Below the pieces are notes generated by a model. The model was not told the origin of the DNA, ran no database searches, and saw nothing but the letters and a program-made list of their open reading frames with translations. A stretch of 64,000 nt of DNA from Rhizobium sp. Leaf453 (GTDB lineage Bacteria; Pseudomonadota; Alphaproteobacteria; Rhizobiales; Rhizobiaceae). The stretch covers positions 81,527-145,526 of the forward strand of contig NZ_LMRG01000004.1 in the NCBI RefSeq assembly GCF_001425605.1. The letters run 5' to 3'. Positions 7,717-17,096 of this stretch are shown piece after piece. Each line of letters starts with the position of its first letter. Position 1 is the stretch's first letter. A program made the translations under genes and the position numbers.

Positions 7717-10700
7717 TCAGGTGACGAGAATGGTGTAGGGACCGGCCAGTGGCCCCGGTGTGTCGCCGTTCATCGGGCGGAGCCAGACGTAAAGAGTGCC
7801 TTGCGAAAGACAGGTCGCCGTCTCTTCGTAGAGTGCAACGCCATCGATCTGAGCGACCGCGTTCGTGTTGGCGTTAATGGCAAATCCGGTGTTGCCGGAG
7901 ACCGCTGTCAACGCGCCATACTGAATGCCGGTCACTGTATGGTTCGGACCGATGACGCTGCTGCCGCCGGTCAGGCGTGCTGACGCTGCGGCACTGGATC
8001 CGCTGATGCTGTCGATTGAGAAGCTGTAGCGGTAGACCTTTCCCACCGTCAGCGTCAGGCTCGTCCAGGACAGGGTTCCGGCAGTTCCGGCCGCGTGGTT
8101 GGCCTTGCCACTGCCTACTGTCCATCCGGCTCCGGTTGTGGGGGGTGGAGCTGCAGCAGAGAAGTCACCATTTGTGAGTTTGGTGACGCGCGAAGCATCA
8201 CCCAGGACGCGGTTGTAAGAGCCTCCGGCCGCGACAGGGATTGGAGCAAGGGTAGCGTCGGATTCACTGAAGACGCCGGAGGTGTTTCGGTAGAGTTTGA
8301 CATGCGTTGTCGTCTCCGCATCGTCAGGCACGGTCAGGAAGATATCAGCCTTGCCGAGACCGCCGCTGACGACGATCAAGCCGACATTGAGGGCATCTGG
8401 CACGACTGGATCATCGGCGCCGATCGTTGTCGTTCTGGACACGCCCCAAACACTAGGAATGCCATCTTTCGAAACCGACCGAGGCTGCCATTCGACTGTA
8501 TTGCCGGCCGCGTAGCCGGGGATATCGACAACTCCTGATGATGCCGGGGCCGTCGCCGCGGTTGACCACGAGCCGGCGCCAGAGACACGATGGCGGACCT
8601 CGTAACGATCGACGATCACCGGGCTGTTTTCACCCGGACGAAGCCGGATCATCAGGCCGTCGGCGTCGTCCGTTCCCGTGATGCCACTGCGAACGGAAGT
8701 GACAATGGGCACCGGCGGCGCCGTATTCGATCCGACCGCGTCCGCGCCAACCCGCCCGTTCCACGTCGGCGGCACCTCGGCTGCGACCTTCTCGTGCATC
8801 TCGTCGGCTGCTGACAGCATGTGCAAAATCGACGAATTGTCGTTGCCGCGCTCGATGCCCGCGACGATCGCCGGGATGCTCTCCTGCGCCATAGGCCCGA
8901 AATGCACGAGATCCCCGTAGACGGGAACTTCGCCACTCCCGACCAGCGACACAGCCCGGTTCTCGCCAGGGATGGTTTTCAGGGTACGAAGGACGGAGAC
9001 GCCTTCAGTGTCCTCTTCATCATCGAAATGACGGAAGCGCAGTCCGTATGTGACGCCCTCCTCCATCTTGAAGACGGAATCTGTCTCGATACGATTGCCG
9101 GCAACGGCCGTCACACGGCCCGAATGCATCGCCCGCACCAGCACGTCGCGCGCTAGCATGACCGCGCTGCCAGGCGCGGCCCGACGGATCGAGCCCGCCT
9201 GCGTCGCAGTGTAGACCGTGTTCCGATAGATGCGCTCGTACTGCAGTCGGCGCGTTTCGATCCAGATTTCGTCCGGGTTCGTTTTCCCCGGCAGCTCCAG
9301 CGCCTCCGTGACGTCAATCGGCTTCAACACCCAGCTGCTTGACCCTGCGCCTCCGACCTTCTTGTAATAGCCATTGTTGATCGGCGTCGGGTCGGCATAG
9401 ACCTCGGCCCGCTTTCCCGCGCGCGGAGACAGGTAGGCATCCATCGTCGCCTTCGTTTCAAAACGTATATCGGCGGGCCAGGGCACGATGCGCTCAGCCT
9501 CCAGATAGTCGTTCGTCTCATCGAGGAACGTCACGCGATGCGCATCCGGCGGCTCGAAATACTTTGTCGACCAGCGGAAATTGGATGCATTGCGAACGCT
9601 GATATGGTCATCGATCACGGTTCGGGGTTTGTCGATCGTGACCGTCCACTTCTCCCCATCCCACCAGACCGCCGCCCGACCGGCAGCGCCCGCCGCCGCC
9701 AGAACATCATCGAGGCCGTTCTCGAAATCATGAACCCGGTTGTATTTGAGCCCGACATCCTCGCAGTGTTCGTGCCATTCCTCGAAAGCCGGCCAGTCGA
9801 TCTCTTCGTCGCTTGCAGGATATGCGAAGTGATCTCCGGTGATCGCATGCAGGGCGAACGATGCCGGGCTCTGCGTCTCGACGGCAGGCGTCCAGCTCGA
9901 ACCGTTCCAGTCGCGCATCTTGGCCGACACGACACCATTCAGCGCATCGAGCGTGCCGTTGAGCTGGTTGGTGGCCTTAATCCGGGCCAGTGTCTTGGCG
10001 TGCGGCTTGGCGAAGTTGAAGGGCGATTCAGGCCGGAAAGACTGAAGCGCAAACCACTTTACGTCGTCCTGGTCGCCGACATCGTCATCGTTCTTCGTCT
10101 TGCGCGTCAGCTGAATTTCATATCGGCCGCGCGTCGCGACGCCGGCATGGTTCTTCAGCGTGAAGCGGAATGCCCGGAAGAATGACTTCGTTTTCTCCTC
10201 GTCATAGATCAACGTCGTGACGACATCGAAATCGGGCGCACCGATCAAGCGCATCGCAACCTCGATCTCGACACGCTTGGACGACTGTCCGCCTTCGCTT
10301 CCCGTCTCGAACAGACCGCCTTCAAAAAACAGAATGACGCAAGCTTCGGCAGCATCTGTCGCGGTGTATCGGGAGACCGGCTTTGCAACGGCTGGATCTT
10401 CGGTTGGCTCGCCATAGTCATCACGTGGTGCTTCCATCACGATTTCGGCGCCGACGCTCTCCTCGATCACTTGTGAGGGGTAGAGCGTGAACGGGACGTC
10501 ACCGTCGGCGCCGTATTGCGTTTCGACCGTCTCTTCGTCGTACTTGTCGAGTGGCGTTTCGCCGATCTTCAGGTTCGTGATTGCCAGCGGTCCGTAGCCC
10601 CACAGGAAGGCGGAGCGAACATAGATCAGGTCGCCGACGATCTCGGTCCATGTGCCCGCTGCATATCGTGGCGCGTAGCGCATCTTCCCGGCGACCAGAG

Positions 10701-11235
10701 GCACGAAGCCATCGGGCGACGCCTGGTTGCGCCAGCCGGAAATCGTGTAGGTCGGCTTTTCCTTGTCCTGTGATGGCGTTTCCGGCTTGAACAGCGAGTT
10801 CAGCAGCAGGCCGCCCGCCGTTACGATCGCGAACGTCGCCAGCGTCCGAAAGAAACCCTGCAGCGCCAGACCGCCCGGTCCAGTGATTGCAGTAGCCGCC
10901 ACCGTGAGAAGCAACTGAAGAACGCTTTGCATTGCCTTGCCGGCCGGTACGACGCGAACGACAACGTGAACGTCCGCCTTCGGACGAACAATATTCCAGA
11001 CGGCCGGCTCAATGGCACAGAAGCCGGCATTGCGGACGAGCGAGACCCGGACACGCTTCAGCAGCGACGGTGACGCCACCGGAAACGCCGCCGCCACGAT
11101 CTGGGCCACTGTCTGGCCGTGAGGCACCACGAATTTTGTGCGCGCCTCGCCCGGGTCGAACATCGGCATGACCGTGACATGCACGGGCGCATCCCCCGGC
11201 GCCAGCGTCGGAAGGTCGAGCAGTTTTCTTTTCAT
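7717..11235 (-). CDS. Tail tip / host-specificity protein (J-like)
   Basis: 1172 residues, the second largest phage protein. Residues 1-100 are a small ubiquitin-like domain with the HGQTVAQIVAAAFP motif typical of rhizobial phage tip proteins. About 100-160 is hydrophobic and glycine-rich (LLLTVAATAITGPGGLALQGFFRTLATFAIVTAGGLLLNSLF). The middle (200-800) is the tail-tip body, a fibronectin type III-like domain lies near 845-930, and a carbohydrate-binding-like module with WTVGSGKANHAAGTAG follows near 1040. It caps the tail tube and contacts the receptor. It starts four bases after the NlpC/P60 stop, the usual siphovirus order. Confidence 0.8.
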   Translation of the reverse strand: MKRKLLDLPTLAPGDAPVHVTVMPMFDPGEARTKFVVPHGQTVAQIVAAAFPVASPSLLKRVRVSLVRNAGFCAIEPAVWNIVRPKADVHVVVRVVPAGKAMQSVLQLLLTVAATAITGPGGLALQGFFRTLATFAIVTAGGLLLNSLFKPETPSQDKEKPTYTISGWRNQASPDGFVPLVAGKMRYAPRYAAGTWTEIVGDLIYVRSAFLWGYGPLAITNLKIGETPLDKYDEETVETQYGADGDVPFTLYPSQVIEESVGAEIVMEAPRDDYGEPTEDPAVAKPVSRYTATDAAEACVILFFEGGLFETGSEGGQSSKRVEIEVAMRLIGAPDFDVVTTLIYDEEKTKSFFRAFRFTLKNHAGVATRGRYEIQLTRKTKNDDDVGDQDDVKWFALQSFRPESPFNFAKPHAKTLARIKATNQLNGTLDALNGVVSAKMRDWNGSSWTPAVETQSPASFALHAITGDHFAYPASDEEIDWPAFEEWHEHCEDVGLKYNRVHDFENGLDDVLAAAGAAGRAAVWWDGEKWTVTIDKPRTVIDDHISVRNASNFRWSTKYFEPPDAHRVTFLDETNDYLEAERIVPWPADIRFETKATMDAYLSPRAGKRAEVYADPTPINNGYYKKVGGAGSSSWVLKPIDVTEALELPGKTNPDEIWIETRRLQYERIYRNTVYTATQAGSIRRAAPGSAVMLARDVLVRAMHSGRVTAVAGNRIETDSVFKMEEGVTYGLRFRHFDDEEDTEGVSVLRTLKTIPGENRAVSLVGSGEVPVYGDLVHFGPMAQESIPAIVAGIERGNDNSSILHMLSAADEMHEKVAAEVPPTWNGRVGADAVGSNTAPPVPIVTSVRSGITGTDDADGLMIRLRPGENSPVIVDRYEVRHRVSGAGSWSTAATAPASSGVVDIPGYAAGNTVEWQPRSVSKDGIPSVWGVSRTTTIGADDPVVPDALNVGLIVVSGGLGKADIFLTVPDDAETTTHVKLYRNTSGVFSESDATLAPIPVAAGGSYNRVLGDASRVTKLTNGDFSAAAPPPTTGAGWTVGSGKANHAAGTAGTLSWTSLTLTVGKVYRYSFSIDSISGSSAAASARLTGGSSVIGPNHTVTGIQYGALTAVSGNTGFAINANTNAVAQIDGVALYEETATCLSQGTLYVWLRPMNGDTPGPLAGPYTILVT

Positions 11236-11239
11236 GATG

Positions 11240-11647
11240 TCAGATCAGATCTCGATGCCGGTAAAAACCAACGAACTGCGAGGCCCAACGCCCCGAATCT
11301 ATGCGCTCAACCCGGGCGCCACCGGCATACTTGTCGCTGTGAAGCATCCGCCGTTGATCGACCATGACGCCGACATGGCTGTCGTAACGACCGCGCCGGA
11401 ACACCGCGACATCAAGCGCTGTTGCCCTGTCCCTCAAGCTCCACGTGCCCGCGGCGACCTCGTCGCGAACCAGCGCCGCGATCTCGGCCAACTCCTCCGG
11501 TGACACCTCGTCATAGGAGGGAAGGACAATGCCTCTTTCCGTTGCCAGCACCAGACGAACAAGCCCCCAGCAGTCGCAACCGTCCGCCCCGCGCCCATGG
11601 TCGAGATAGGGCGTTCCCACATAGCGGGCTGACCAATCCAGCGTCAC
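11240..11647 (-). CDS. NlpC/P60-family tail tip peptidase
   Basis: About 135 residues. The catalytic Cys is in GCDCWGLVRLV and the catalytic His in YDSHVGVMVD, spaced as in NlpC/P60 cysteine peptidases, which in tails (lambda K-like) cut peptide stems of peptidoglycan at DNA entry. I chose GTG at 11647 because it overlaps the TGA of the preceding gene (GTGA), as is common in this operon; an ATG at 11695 would add 16 residues not typical of the fold. Lies between a DUF1833-type protein and the tip protein. Confidence 0.8.
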   Translation of the reverse strand: MTLDWSARYVGTPYLDHGRGADGCDCWGLVRLVLATERGIVLPSYDEVSPEELAEIAALVRDEVAAGTWSLRDRATALDVAVFRRGRYDSHVGVMVDQRRMLHSDKYAGGARVERIDSGRWASQFVGFYRHRDLI

Positions 11648-12171
11648 GGATGCAGCCCCGGGAAACGTTCCTTCGTTGTCCGGTCGGCCGGGCAAGGCTC
11701 TTCGAGTACGTGGCGGCGGTTGAACGAAAGAGATATCGCGCCGCCATCGCCTTCAGCCCCCGACATGAGGTGTCCGAGAAACTGCCGCTCGATGAAATCC
11801 GGGCTGGACCGCATGACCGTGCACATGTCCACCACCGCCGGTTCGATCGTTGACGTCAAGATGTTCGCGATCTCACTGTCGAGAACGTCGATGATGAGAG
11901 CGCCCTGCATGGCCGCGTCGGTAACATCGTCGGGCAGGTCAAAACCGATTCCGATGAACAGGAACGTGTTTTCCTCCCCTTCTTCGGCTAGCCAGGGCGA
12001 CACCGTTCCGCGCATATAGGGCTCATAGGAAACCACCGAGTTCGGGTCCGACGAAATCAGGATGTCCTCGACGAGGTCGGGATGCCGGATGCGGATCAGC
12101 ACTACCTCGTAATCATCGGAGCCGACGGCGTCCTGAGCCTTGCTTGCGGCAGGCGACAGCGGATATTTCAC
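11644..12171 (-). CDS. DUF1833-like minor tail protein
   Basis: 175 residues. The segment VVLIRIRHPDLVEDILISSDP followed by FLFIGIGFDLPDDVTDAAMQGALIIDVLD matches the DUF1833 family, found in siphovirus tail tips just before the NlpC/P60 gene (lambda L-like position). It starts by a four-base overlap with the preceding gene. It probably forms part of the distal tail ring; no catalytic residues are visible. Confidence 0.7.
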   Translation of the reverse strand: MKYPLSPAASKAQDAVGSDDYEVVLIRIRHPDLVEDILISSDPNSVVSYEPYMRGTVSPWLAEEGEENTFLFIGIGFDLPDDVTDAAMQGALIIDVLDSEIANILTSTIEPAVVDMCTVMRSSPDFIERQFLGHLMSGAEGDGGAISLSFNRRHVLEEPCPADRTTKERFPGLHP

Positions 12172-12599
12172 GACGGCAACCGTGCAAGGCGAAACGTGAC
12201 ACGATACGCCTCGACGTCGATCTGGCTGCGCGCCGGCAGACCCTGATCAGCAAACATCACCAGCATGGTCTCGGTATAGAGTAGCGGCTGATCGTTCTCG
12301 TCGAGAAGCACGTCCAGGTTCTCATCAAGCATCGCGAAACCGTCGATCAGCGGCGCCGGGATCGTGAACGGCAAGGCGCCCTTCTTCGTCGTCTCTTCAT
12401 AGAACTTGTCGAAGACACCGAGTTGCCAGCGCTCCAGTTGGGTCGAAAAAGGCACGACATCAGACACGGCCGCGAACCGAAGGCTTGGCACCGCCGGCCC
12501 GGCGTCGGGACGAAAGAAAGAGCGCCCCTCGCCGGATTGATCGGCGAAGTCCGCGCGGAGCGGCGGCGGCAGCTCGGAAGGATAGGCGGGTATCGTCAT
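12168..12599 (-). CDS. Minor tail protein (distal tail)
   Basis: 143 residues, no membrane segment. It contains RSFFRPDAGPAVPSLRFAAVSDVVPFSTQLERWQLGVFDKFYEE, a pattern seen in short siphovirus tail proteins encoded between the tape measure and the DUF1833 gene (lambda M-like position). It overlaps its neighbours on both sides by four bases, so translation is coupled. The exact family name was not recognised; the structural role is inferred from the conserved gene order. Confidence 0.6.
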   Translation of the reverse strand: MTIPAYPSELPPPLRADFADQSGEGRSFFRPDAGPAVPSLRFAAVSDVVPFSTQLERWQLGVFDKFYEETTKKGALPFTIPAPLIDGFAMLDENLDVLLDENDQPLLYTETMLVMFADQGLPARSQIDVEAYRVTFRLARLPS

Positions 12600-15500
12600 C
12601 GGCGCACCCTCGGCTGCCGGGCGCCCATGCTCTTCAACTGCTTGTTCAGTGGTGAGCCGGGACGACGCGCTTCATTCGCGGCCATCTTCGAGAAGGTCAC
12701 ATTGACCTTTTCGTTGCCCTCATCGTCTTCCTCTTCCTGCACCTCGGGATAGTAGCCGGGCGGTGCATTGATGATGTTGATCTGGCGGTTGACGGTTTGG
12801 CGGATGCTGCCGCCACCTGTCGCGACGGGACGAGAAATCGGGGCAATGCCACCGCGCCGGATAGCGTCAGCCGCTGCAACGCCGCCTACTCTCGCGATGT
12901 CGGCTTGGCTCCACACCACTTCCCCGCGATGGACGATGCCGGCAGGATCGTTTTTCCCGCCGTAGCCTGTAAACCCGCCATCGGACCAGAGCCCGATACC
13001 GCCACCGGCAGCAAAGGTTGCCTGCGCACCGTTCGGGACGAAAGGTCCACTCAACAGGCTTCCCAACCATCCGAACAGACCGCCACCGCCGCCCCCGCCG
13101 CCCTGTGGAGCGGCAGGGAACTGAGACAGAGCACTACCGATCTGGTTGAGGCCGCCGCCGAAGGTGCCCAGGCCTTGGTTCGCGGAGAGCGCAGAAGTCG
13201 TGACCCGATCCAGCGCGCTATTGAACTTGTTGACATATGCGGTTCCGGTCGTGCCAAGGATGTCGGCGGAGCCTCCACCCTTGCCAACCGAACCGGGGCC
13301 ACCAAACCAAGCCTGCGCCGCACCTGATGGACCGTATTTATCGACGTAGCCACCGAAACGATGATTGAAGATCGCGTCTTGCGCGCCCCGATCCGACAGG
13401 AATTGGTTTGCAGTGAGCCGCCGACCAAGAGCTGCTTCCGACCACGGGCCGACGTTGTTGCCCATGACCTGATATGCACCATAGGCGCGGTCCCCGTTGC
13501 GGGTGATCGGTCCAAGCGCATCGTATCGTCCGCCACTCTCGATTGACTGAATTGCGCGGGCGTAGGCGGAGATGTTGCCACCAGCCGGTCGCATGATCGC
13601 CTGAAACGGATCATTGCTGTTGGCAGGCGCGAACATCCGGGAGACGTTCGCCGGATCAGCGATGCCGCCGCCATTGACCACAACAGAGCCAGCCGTGACG
13701 GACATTGCGCCGACCGCCTTGCCCGCCGCGTCGGCGCCGGGGAACTTGCCGCCAGTAAGCGCCGAGAATATGCCGCCAAGACCGCCAACACTTTGCATGG
13801 TCGGAAGGTTGTCGCCATACAGGGCGTTCTTGAGCGGGTTCGCCACGGCAAGGTTGAGCATCTCCTTGTTGATGTCCGTGAAGATGTTCTTGACGATATC
13901 CCAACCGTTTTCAAAGCCGTTTGACATACCGTCTACGATGTCGTCTATCGCCGACCGGCCGACATCGCGGATGTCTTCCCAGGCTGCTTTGTTCTCCCGA
14001 AGAATCTCCAACGAACGAAGCATGGCGGCATCCTGGCTGGCCAGATCGACCGGCAAGCCGGAGCCGCGCAACTGTGATGCGATTCCAGCCTCCTGGTTCG
14101 TCCGGAAAAGCTGTTCACGCTCAAACCGTGCGTCTTGCTGGAGGCGAGCGCGGGAAAGCTCCTCGGTGAGCCTGCCAACTTGAGAGGCCGCGCCGCGAAT
14201 TCGCGCCACTTCATCCGGATCGACAATCCCGCCGTTCTGGCGCGCTTCGTCCTTCAACTGGTTGAGCAGTTCATATTCGCGCCGAAGAGTTGCGGCCTCG
14301 CCGGCGGTCTTGCCTACAAGCTGGATTTCAAGCTGCTGGTCAGTGACGATCCTCGAAAGGCGGACCGACCGCGCCTCGCGGGCATCGGCAAGTGTCTTTT
14401 CAGCTTGCGCCAGTGCAAGAGTCCCCTCTTGCTGAATACGAAGGCGGCGGGCAGCAGCTGTTTCATTGTCGTTGTATTGCGCAGCGGCGGCTTGGCGGGC
14501 AGCATCTGCCTTCTGTTGCGGTGAACGTGCATTGAGAGATGCGATCTGCGCGTCAAGTGCGGCTTGGCTGCGTTCTTGAGCAATACGTTCACGGGCTTCA
14601 AACAGGGAGAGATTCCCCGCATCTGCCGAGTTTGTCGTTCCGCGAGACAGAAGTCTTCCGTTCGGCCCCCGGTCATCGAACAGGCGGCGACGATCCATCT
14701 CAACGTCGCGAAGGGCTTCCGCAAGGTCGCGGAATGGCTTGAGCGCGGCGATAGCATCATCCGCCATCTCGCGAATGCCCGAATTATTGGACGTGCGGCG
14801 GATATCCTGCAAGCGTCCGATCAAACCGAGAATATCCGGCTTCCCAGCGACGGTTGCCTTATGGAGCGCGTCGAAATCCAGTTGCAGAACTTTGAAGAAA
14901 CTAGATTCTCGGAACTGCCGCCCGTTCAGTCCAGTTGCATCTCTGTTGAGATTGATGGCTGACGAAATACCAGCCCCGACATCCCCACTCTCGACGTTCT
15001 CGCGGAGCCGTTTCGTCAACGCGGTGATGCTGTTATCCAGCCCCAACGTGACAGTGTCAGTGCTTGAACGACCGTACCGGCTTCGCTGCTCGGCCGCGTC
15101 ACCCCAAAGAGCGCCCACGCTGCGAATGCTTTCCTGGTGTTCCTTTAGCAGATCCTCAGTCGTCTTGGTTTCTCTCTTATTAAGGGCATAATAAGCCAGC
15201 GCAGCGCTACCAGCGACACCGAACGCGATGCCGACAGGACCTATCGCAGCTAGAGCACCGGTCGCGAGAGTAGCAATGTCACTTGCCGCCGCCCTTAACC
15301 CGCCTTGTCCGACGTAGTTTTGAGCAATCTGCGGCAGTTGCTGCGCAGCGATCATGCCCACAGGCATCCCGCCGGCAAAGCCCTGGCCGATATCGAATCC
15401 TTGATAAATAAGGTTCTGACGGCGGGACTGGCCGCTATTATCGTTCGCCCCGCCTTGACCCGGAACCGAAGCGTCAAACCGCGCTCGCGCCAGAGCCTGC

Positions 15501-16387
15501 GCCTGCGCCAGCTCCTTCGCGCTCAGACCGGCCCTTTCAGCCAGCAGGCTGTACTGCTCAAGCTCGGCGTTCAGTCGGTCCTGGGCGGCTTGCGTCGGAT
15601 TGATCTCCGCCCGCAACGAAGCAACCTTGGCAGCGAGGTCATCGGCTTCGCGTGCAGCCTCCTCGAACGCGGAAGCCGATGCACGGGCCGAGATCGCCTG
15701 TTGACCGATACCAAACCGGCCGTTCAGGTCTTGGGCAAAGTTGGCGCCGCTCTGCTGCGAGCGCAGCATGGAAATTTCCTCAGCGCGGCGGGCTGCGGCT
15801 TCCATTTCACGGAACTGTTCCTCGAATACGGAAGCCGATGCGCGGGCATCGCCAGTCTGTGGAGCGACGATACCCAACTGGCTGTTGAATGCCGTTTGAG
15901 TACGATCCGCCACCTGCGACTGCCGCGCTGCTGCGGCGAGCTGGGCATATTCCGCAGCCTGACGTTTCGCAGCAGCGGCGACCGCATCGTGAGCAAGCCG
16001 CACGCCGTCCAGTTCGGCGATCTGCCGCGTCCGAATCCGCGACAATTCAGCGGTCGCCTGTTCTTCGGTAGCCACGCCCGTCAACACGGCGCGATTGATG
16101 ACATCGAGCGAGCGCGTCATCTCCCGCTCGAGGCGGATTTGCGCTGTTACAACTGGATCACCTTTGGCACGAAGATTGTCGAAGGCATCAGCAACGCGGT
16201 CAATGGATTGGGGGAGCTTGGACGAAAATATCTGCTGCTGACGTTCGAACGACGCAGTAGCCTTCGCAGTTGCGGCTGCCGCACGATCGCCGAGATGCTC
16301 ATATGCTATCTCGGCACGACGCATCCCGGCCTCAACGCCAGAAGCATCGATCACCAATTCGGTGATTTTTTGCACTCTCTCGGCCAT
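12596..16387 (-). CDS. Tape measure protein with lysozyme-like domain
   Basis: 1263 residues, the largest phage gene. Residues 1-330 are long helices rich in Ala, Glu, Gln and Arg, followed by a Gly-rich hydrophobic stretch (near 340-405, ending in IGPVGIAFGVAGSAALAYYALN) typical of tape measures. Another helical part follows to about 800. Near 940-1030 lies a transglycosylase/lysozyme-like module (AYARAIQSIESGGRYDALGP, GAYQVMG, GPSGAAQAWFGG); the Glu in IESGG is the expected catalytic acid. It sets tail length and may cut peptidoglycan during DNA injection. Confidence 0.9.
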   Translation of the reverse strand: MAERVQKITELVIDASGVEAGMRRAEIAYEHLGDRAAAATAKATASFERQQQIFSSKLPQSIDRVADAFDNLRAKGDPVVTAQIRLEREMTRSLDVINRAVLTGVATEEQATAELSRIRTRQIAELDGVRLAHDAVAAAAKRQAAEYAQLAAAARQSQVADRTQTAFNSQLGIVAPQTGDARASASVFEEQFREMEAAARRAEEISMLRSQQSGANFAQDLNGRFGIGQQAISARASASAFEEAAREADDLAAKVASLRAEINPTQAAQDRLNAELEQYSLLAERAGLSAKELAQAQALARARFDASVPGQGGANDNSGQSRRQNLIYQGFDIGQGFAGGMPVGMIAAQQLPQIAQNYVGQGGLRAAASDIATLATGALAAIGPVGIAFGVAGSAALAYYALNKRETKTTEDLLKEHQESIRSVGALWGDAAEQRSRYGRSSTDTVTLGLDNSITALTKRLRENVESGDVGAGISSAINLNRDATGLNGRQFRESSFFKVLQLDFDALHKATVAGKPDILGLIGRLQDIRRTSNNSGIREMADDAIAALKPFRDLAEALRDVEMDRRRLFDDRGPNGRLLSRGTTNSADAGNLSLFEARERIAQERSQAALDAQIASLNARSPQQKADAARQAAAAQYNDNETAAARRLRIQQEGTLALAQAEKTLADAREARSVRLSRIVTDQQLEIQLVGKTAGEAATLRREYELLNQLKDEARQNGGIVDPDEVARIRGAASQVGRLTEELSRARLQQDARFEREQLFRTNQEAGIASQLRGSGLPVDLASQDAAMLRSLEILRENKAAWEDIRDVGRSAIDDIVDGMSNGFENGWDIVKNIFTDINKEMLNLAVANPLKNALYGDNLPTMQSVGGLGGIFSALTGGKFPGADAAGKAVGAMSVTAGSVVVNGGGIADPANVSRMFAPANSNDPFQAIMRPAGGNISAYARAIQSIESGGRYDALGPITRNGDRAYGAYQVMGNNVGPWSEAALGRRLTANQFLSDRGAQDAIFNHRFGGYVDKYGPSGAAQAWFGGPGSVGKGGGSADILGTTGTAYVNKFNSALDRVTTSALSANQGLGTFGGGLNQIGSALSQFPAAPQGGGGGGGGLFGWLGSLLSGPFVPNGAQATFAAGGGIGLWSDGGFTGYGGKNDPAGIVHRGEVVWSQADIARVGGVAAADAIRRGGIAPISRPVATGGGSIRQTVNRQINIINAPPGYYPEVQEEEDDEGNEKVNVTFSKMAANEARRPGSPLNKQLKSMGARQPRVRR

Positions 16388-16441
16388 CTCTTACCTTTTG
16401 CGGGATCGTGCGCTATCGTCCCTTCGTTGCTGGAGGTCCAA

Positions 16442-16753
16442 ATGCGCGTCGTTCTTTCGATTGTATTTTCACTGCTGACTGCCGCATCGTCGTACGGGCA
16501 GACCGTGACCGATGGGTCAGCCGGCGCTATTTCGGCTGTCGAGCTGCAGAGCCTCTACAAAGTGCTCCCCGACTTTCTGAAGGACCCAGAGTCTGCGAGG
16601 CTCACGAAGTTGCATAAAGATCCGGATAACCAGGATTATGTCTGAGGCTTCGTGAATGCCAAGAACGAGATGGGCGGCTACACGGGGACGCAGCCATTTC
16701 GCTTCGGACTGAAAAGCGAGATGTTCATTACCGGTATGAATAGCCCCTGTTGA
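16442..16753 (+). pseudogene. Secreted moron protein interrupted by an in-frame TGA
   Basis: The frame starts at ATG 16442 (GGAGG six bases upstream) with a signal peptide (MRVVLSIVFSLLTAASSYGQ) and ends at a TGA at 16643-16645 after residue 67. The same frame continues for 35 codons as GFVNAKNEMGGYTGTQPF and on to a stop at 16751. In related small phage proteins I recall a Cys-Gly-x-Val-Asn-x-Lys-Asn core followed by GGYTG; here TGA stands exactly where the Cys would be. This looks like a single-base nonsense change (TGC/TGT to TGA). It is read against the tail genes, between the chaperone and tape measure genes. Confidence 0.6.
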
Positions 16754-16755
16754 GG

Positions 16756-17064
16756 CTACTTTGCCGCCAAGAAAGCATTGTCGAGGTCTTCAAGAACCTC
16801 TATCTGCCAAGGGTCGAGCTTCATTCCAGTGTTCCGGCAGAATGCATCGATATCAGGCCACTCAATCGGTGCGCTGGCACCATTCTGTAGCGGCGATTTC
16901 CGACGTCTGATGCGATTATACGCACTCCAGAGGAACCCCAAGTCTTTCGGGAACTCAGGTAACGCGAGTTCGGCCTCGTACTCCGCAATCTTTTCCGACT
17001 TTCTCGCCCGCTTCAAAAGCCCTTTGATCCGCTCTCGATGGCTAACACCGTCTTCCCCTACCAC
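16756..17064 (-). CDS. Tail assembly chaperone, frameshift extension (GT-like)
   Basis: 102 residues from GTG 17064. This frame is also open upstream without a stop until about 17130, reading DLISFAERAFSLSVVGEDG straight across the stop of the upstream gene, so it is most likely expressed as a -1 frameshift extension of the protein at 17097-17549. That is the G/GT arrangement upstream of tape measure genes in lambda-like phages. The sequence (LALPEFPKDLGFLWSAYNRIRRRK, DPWQIEVLEDLDNAFL) resembles T domains of tail chaperones. The extended protein would total about 260 residues. Confidence 0.65.
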   Translation of the reverse strand: MVGEDGVSHRERIKGLLKRARKSEKIAEYEAELALPEFPKDLGFLWSAYNRIRRRKSPLQNGASAPIEWPDIDAFCRNTGMKLDPWQIEVLEDLDNAFLAAK

Positions 17065-17096
17065 CGAGAGCGAAAATGCGCGCTCCGCAAAAGAGA

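Noticed and set aside
16643..16645. Selenocysteine codon
   Set aside because: No SECIS-like hairpin was recognised after the TGA and no selenoprotein machinery is in view; a nonsense mutation is simpler.
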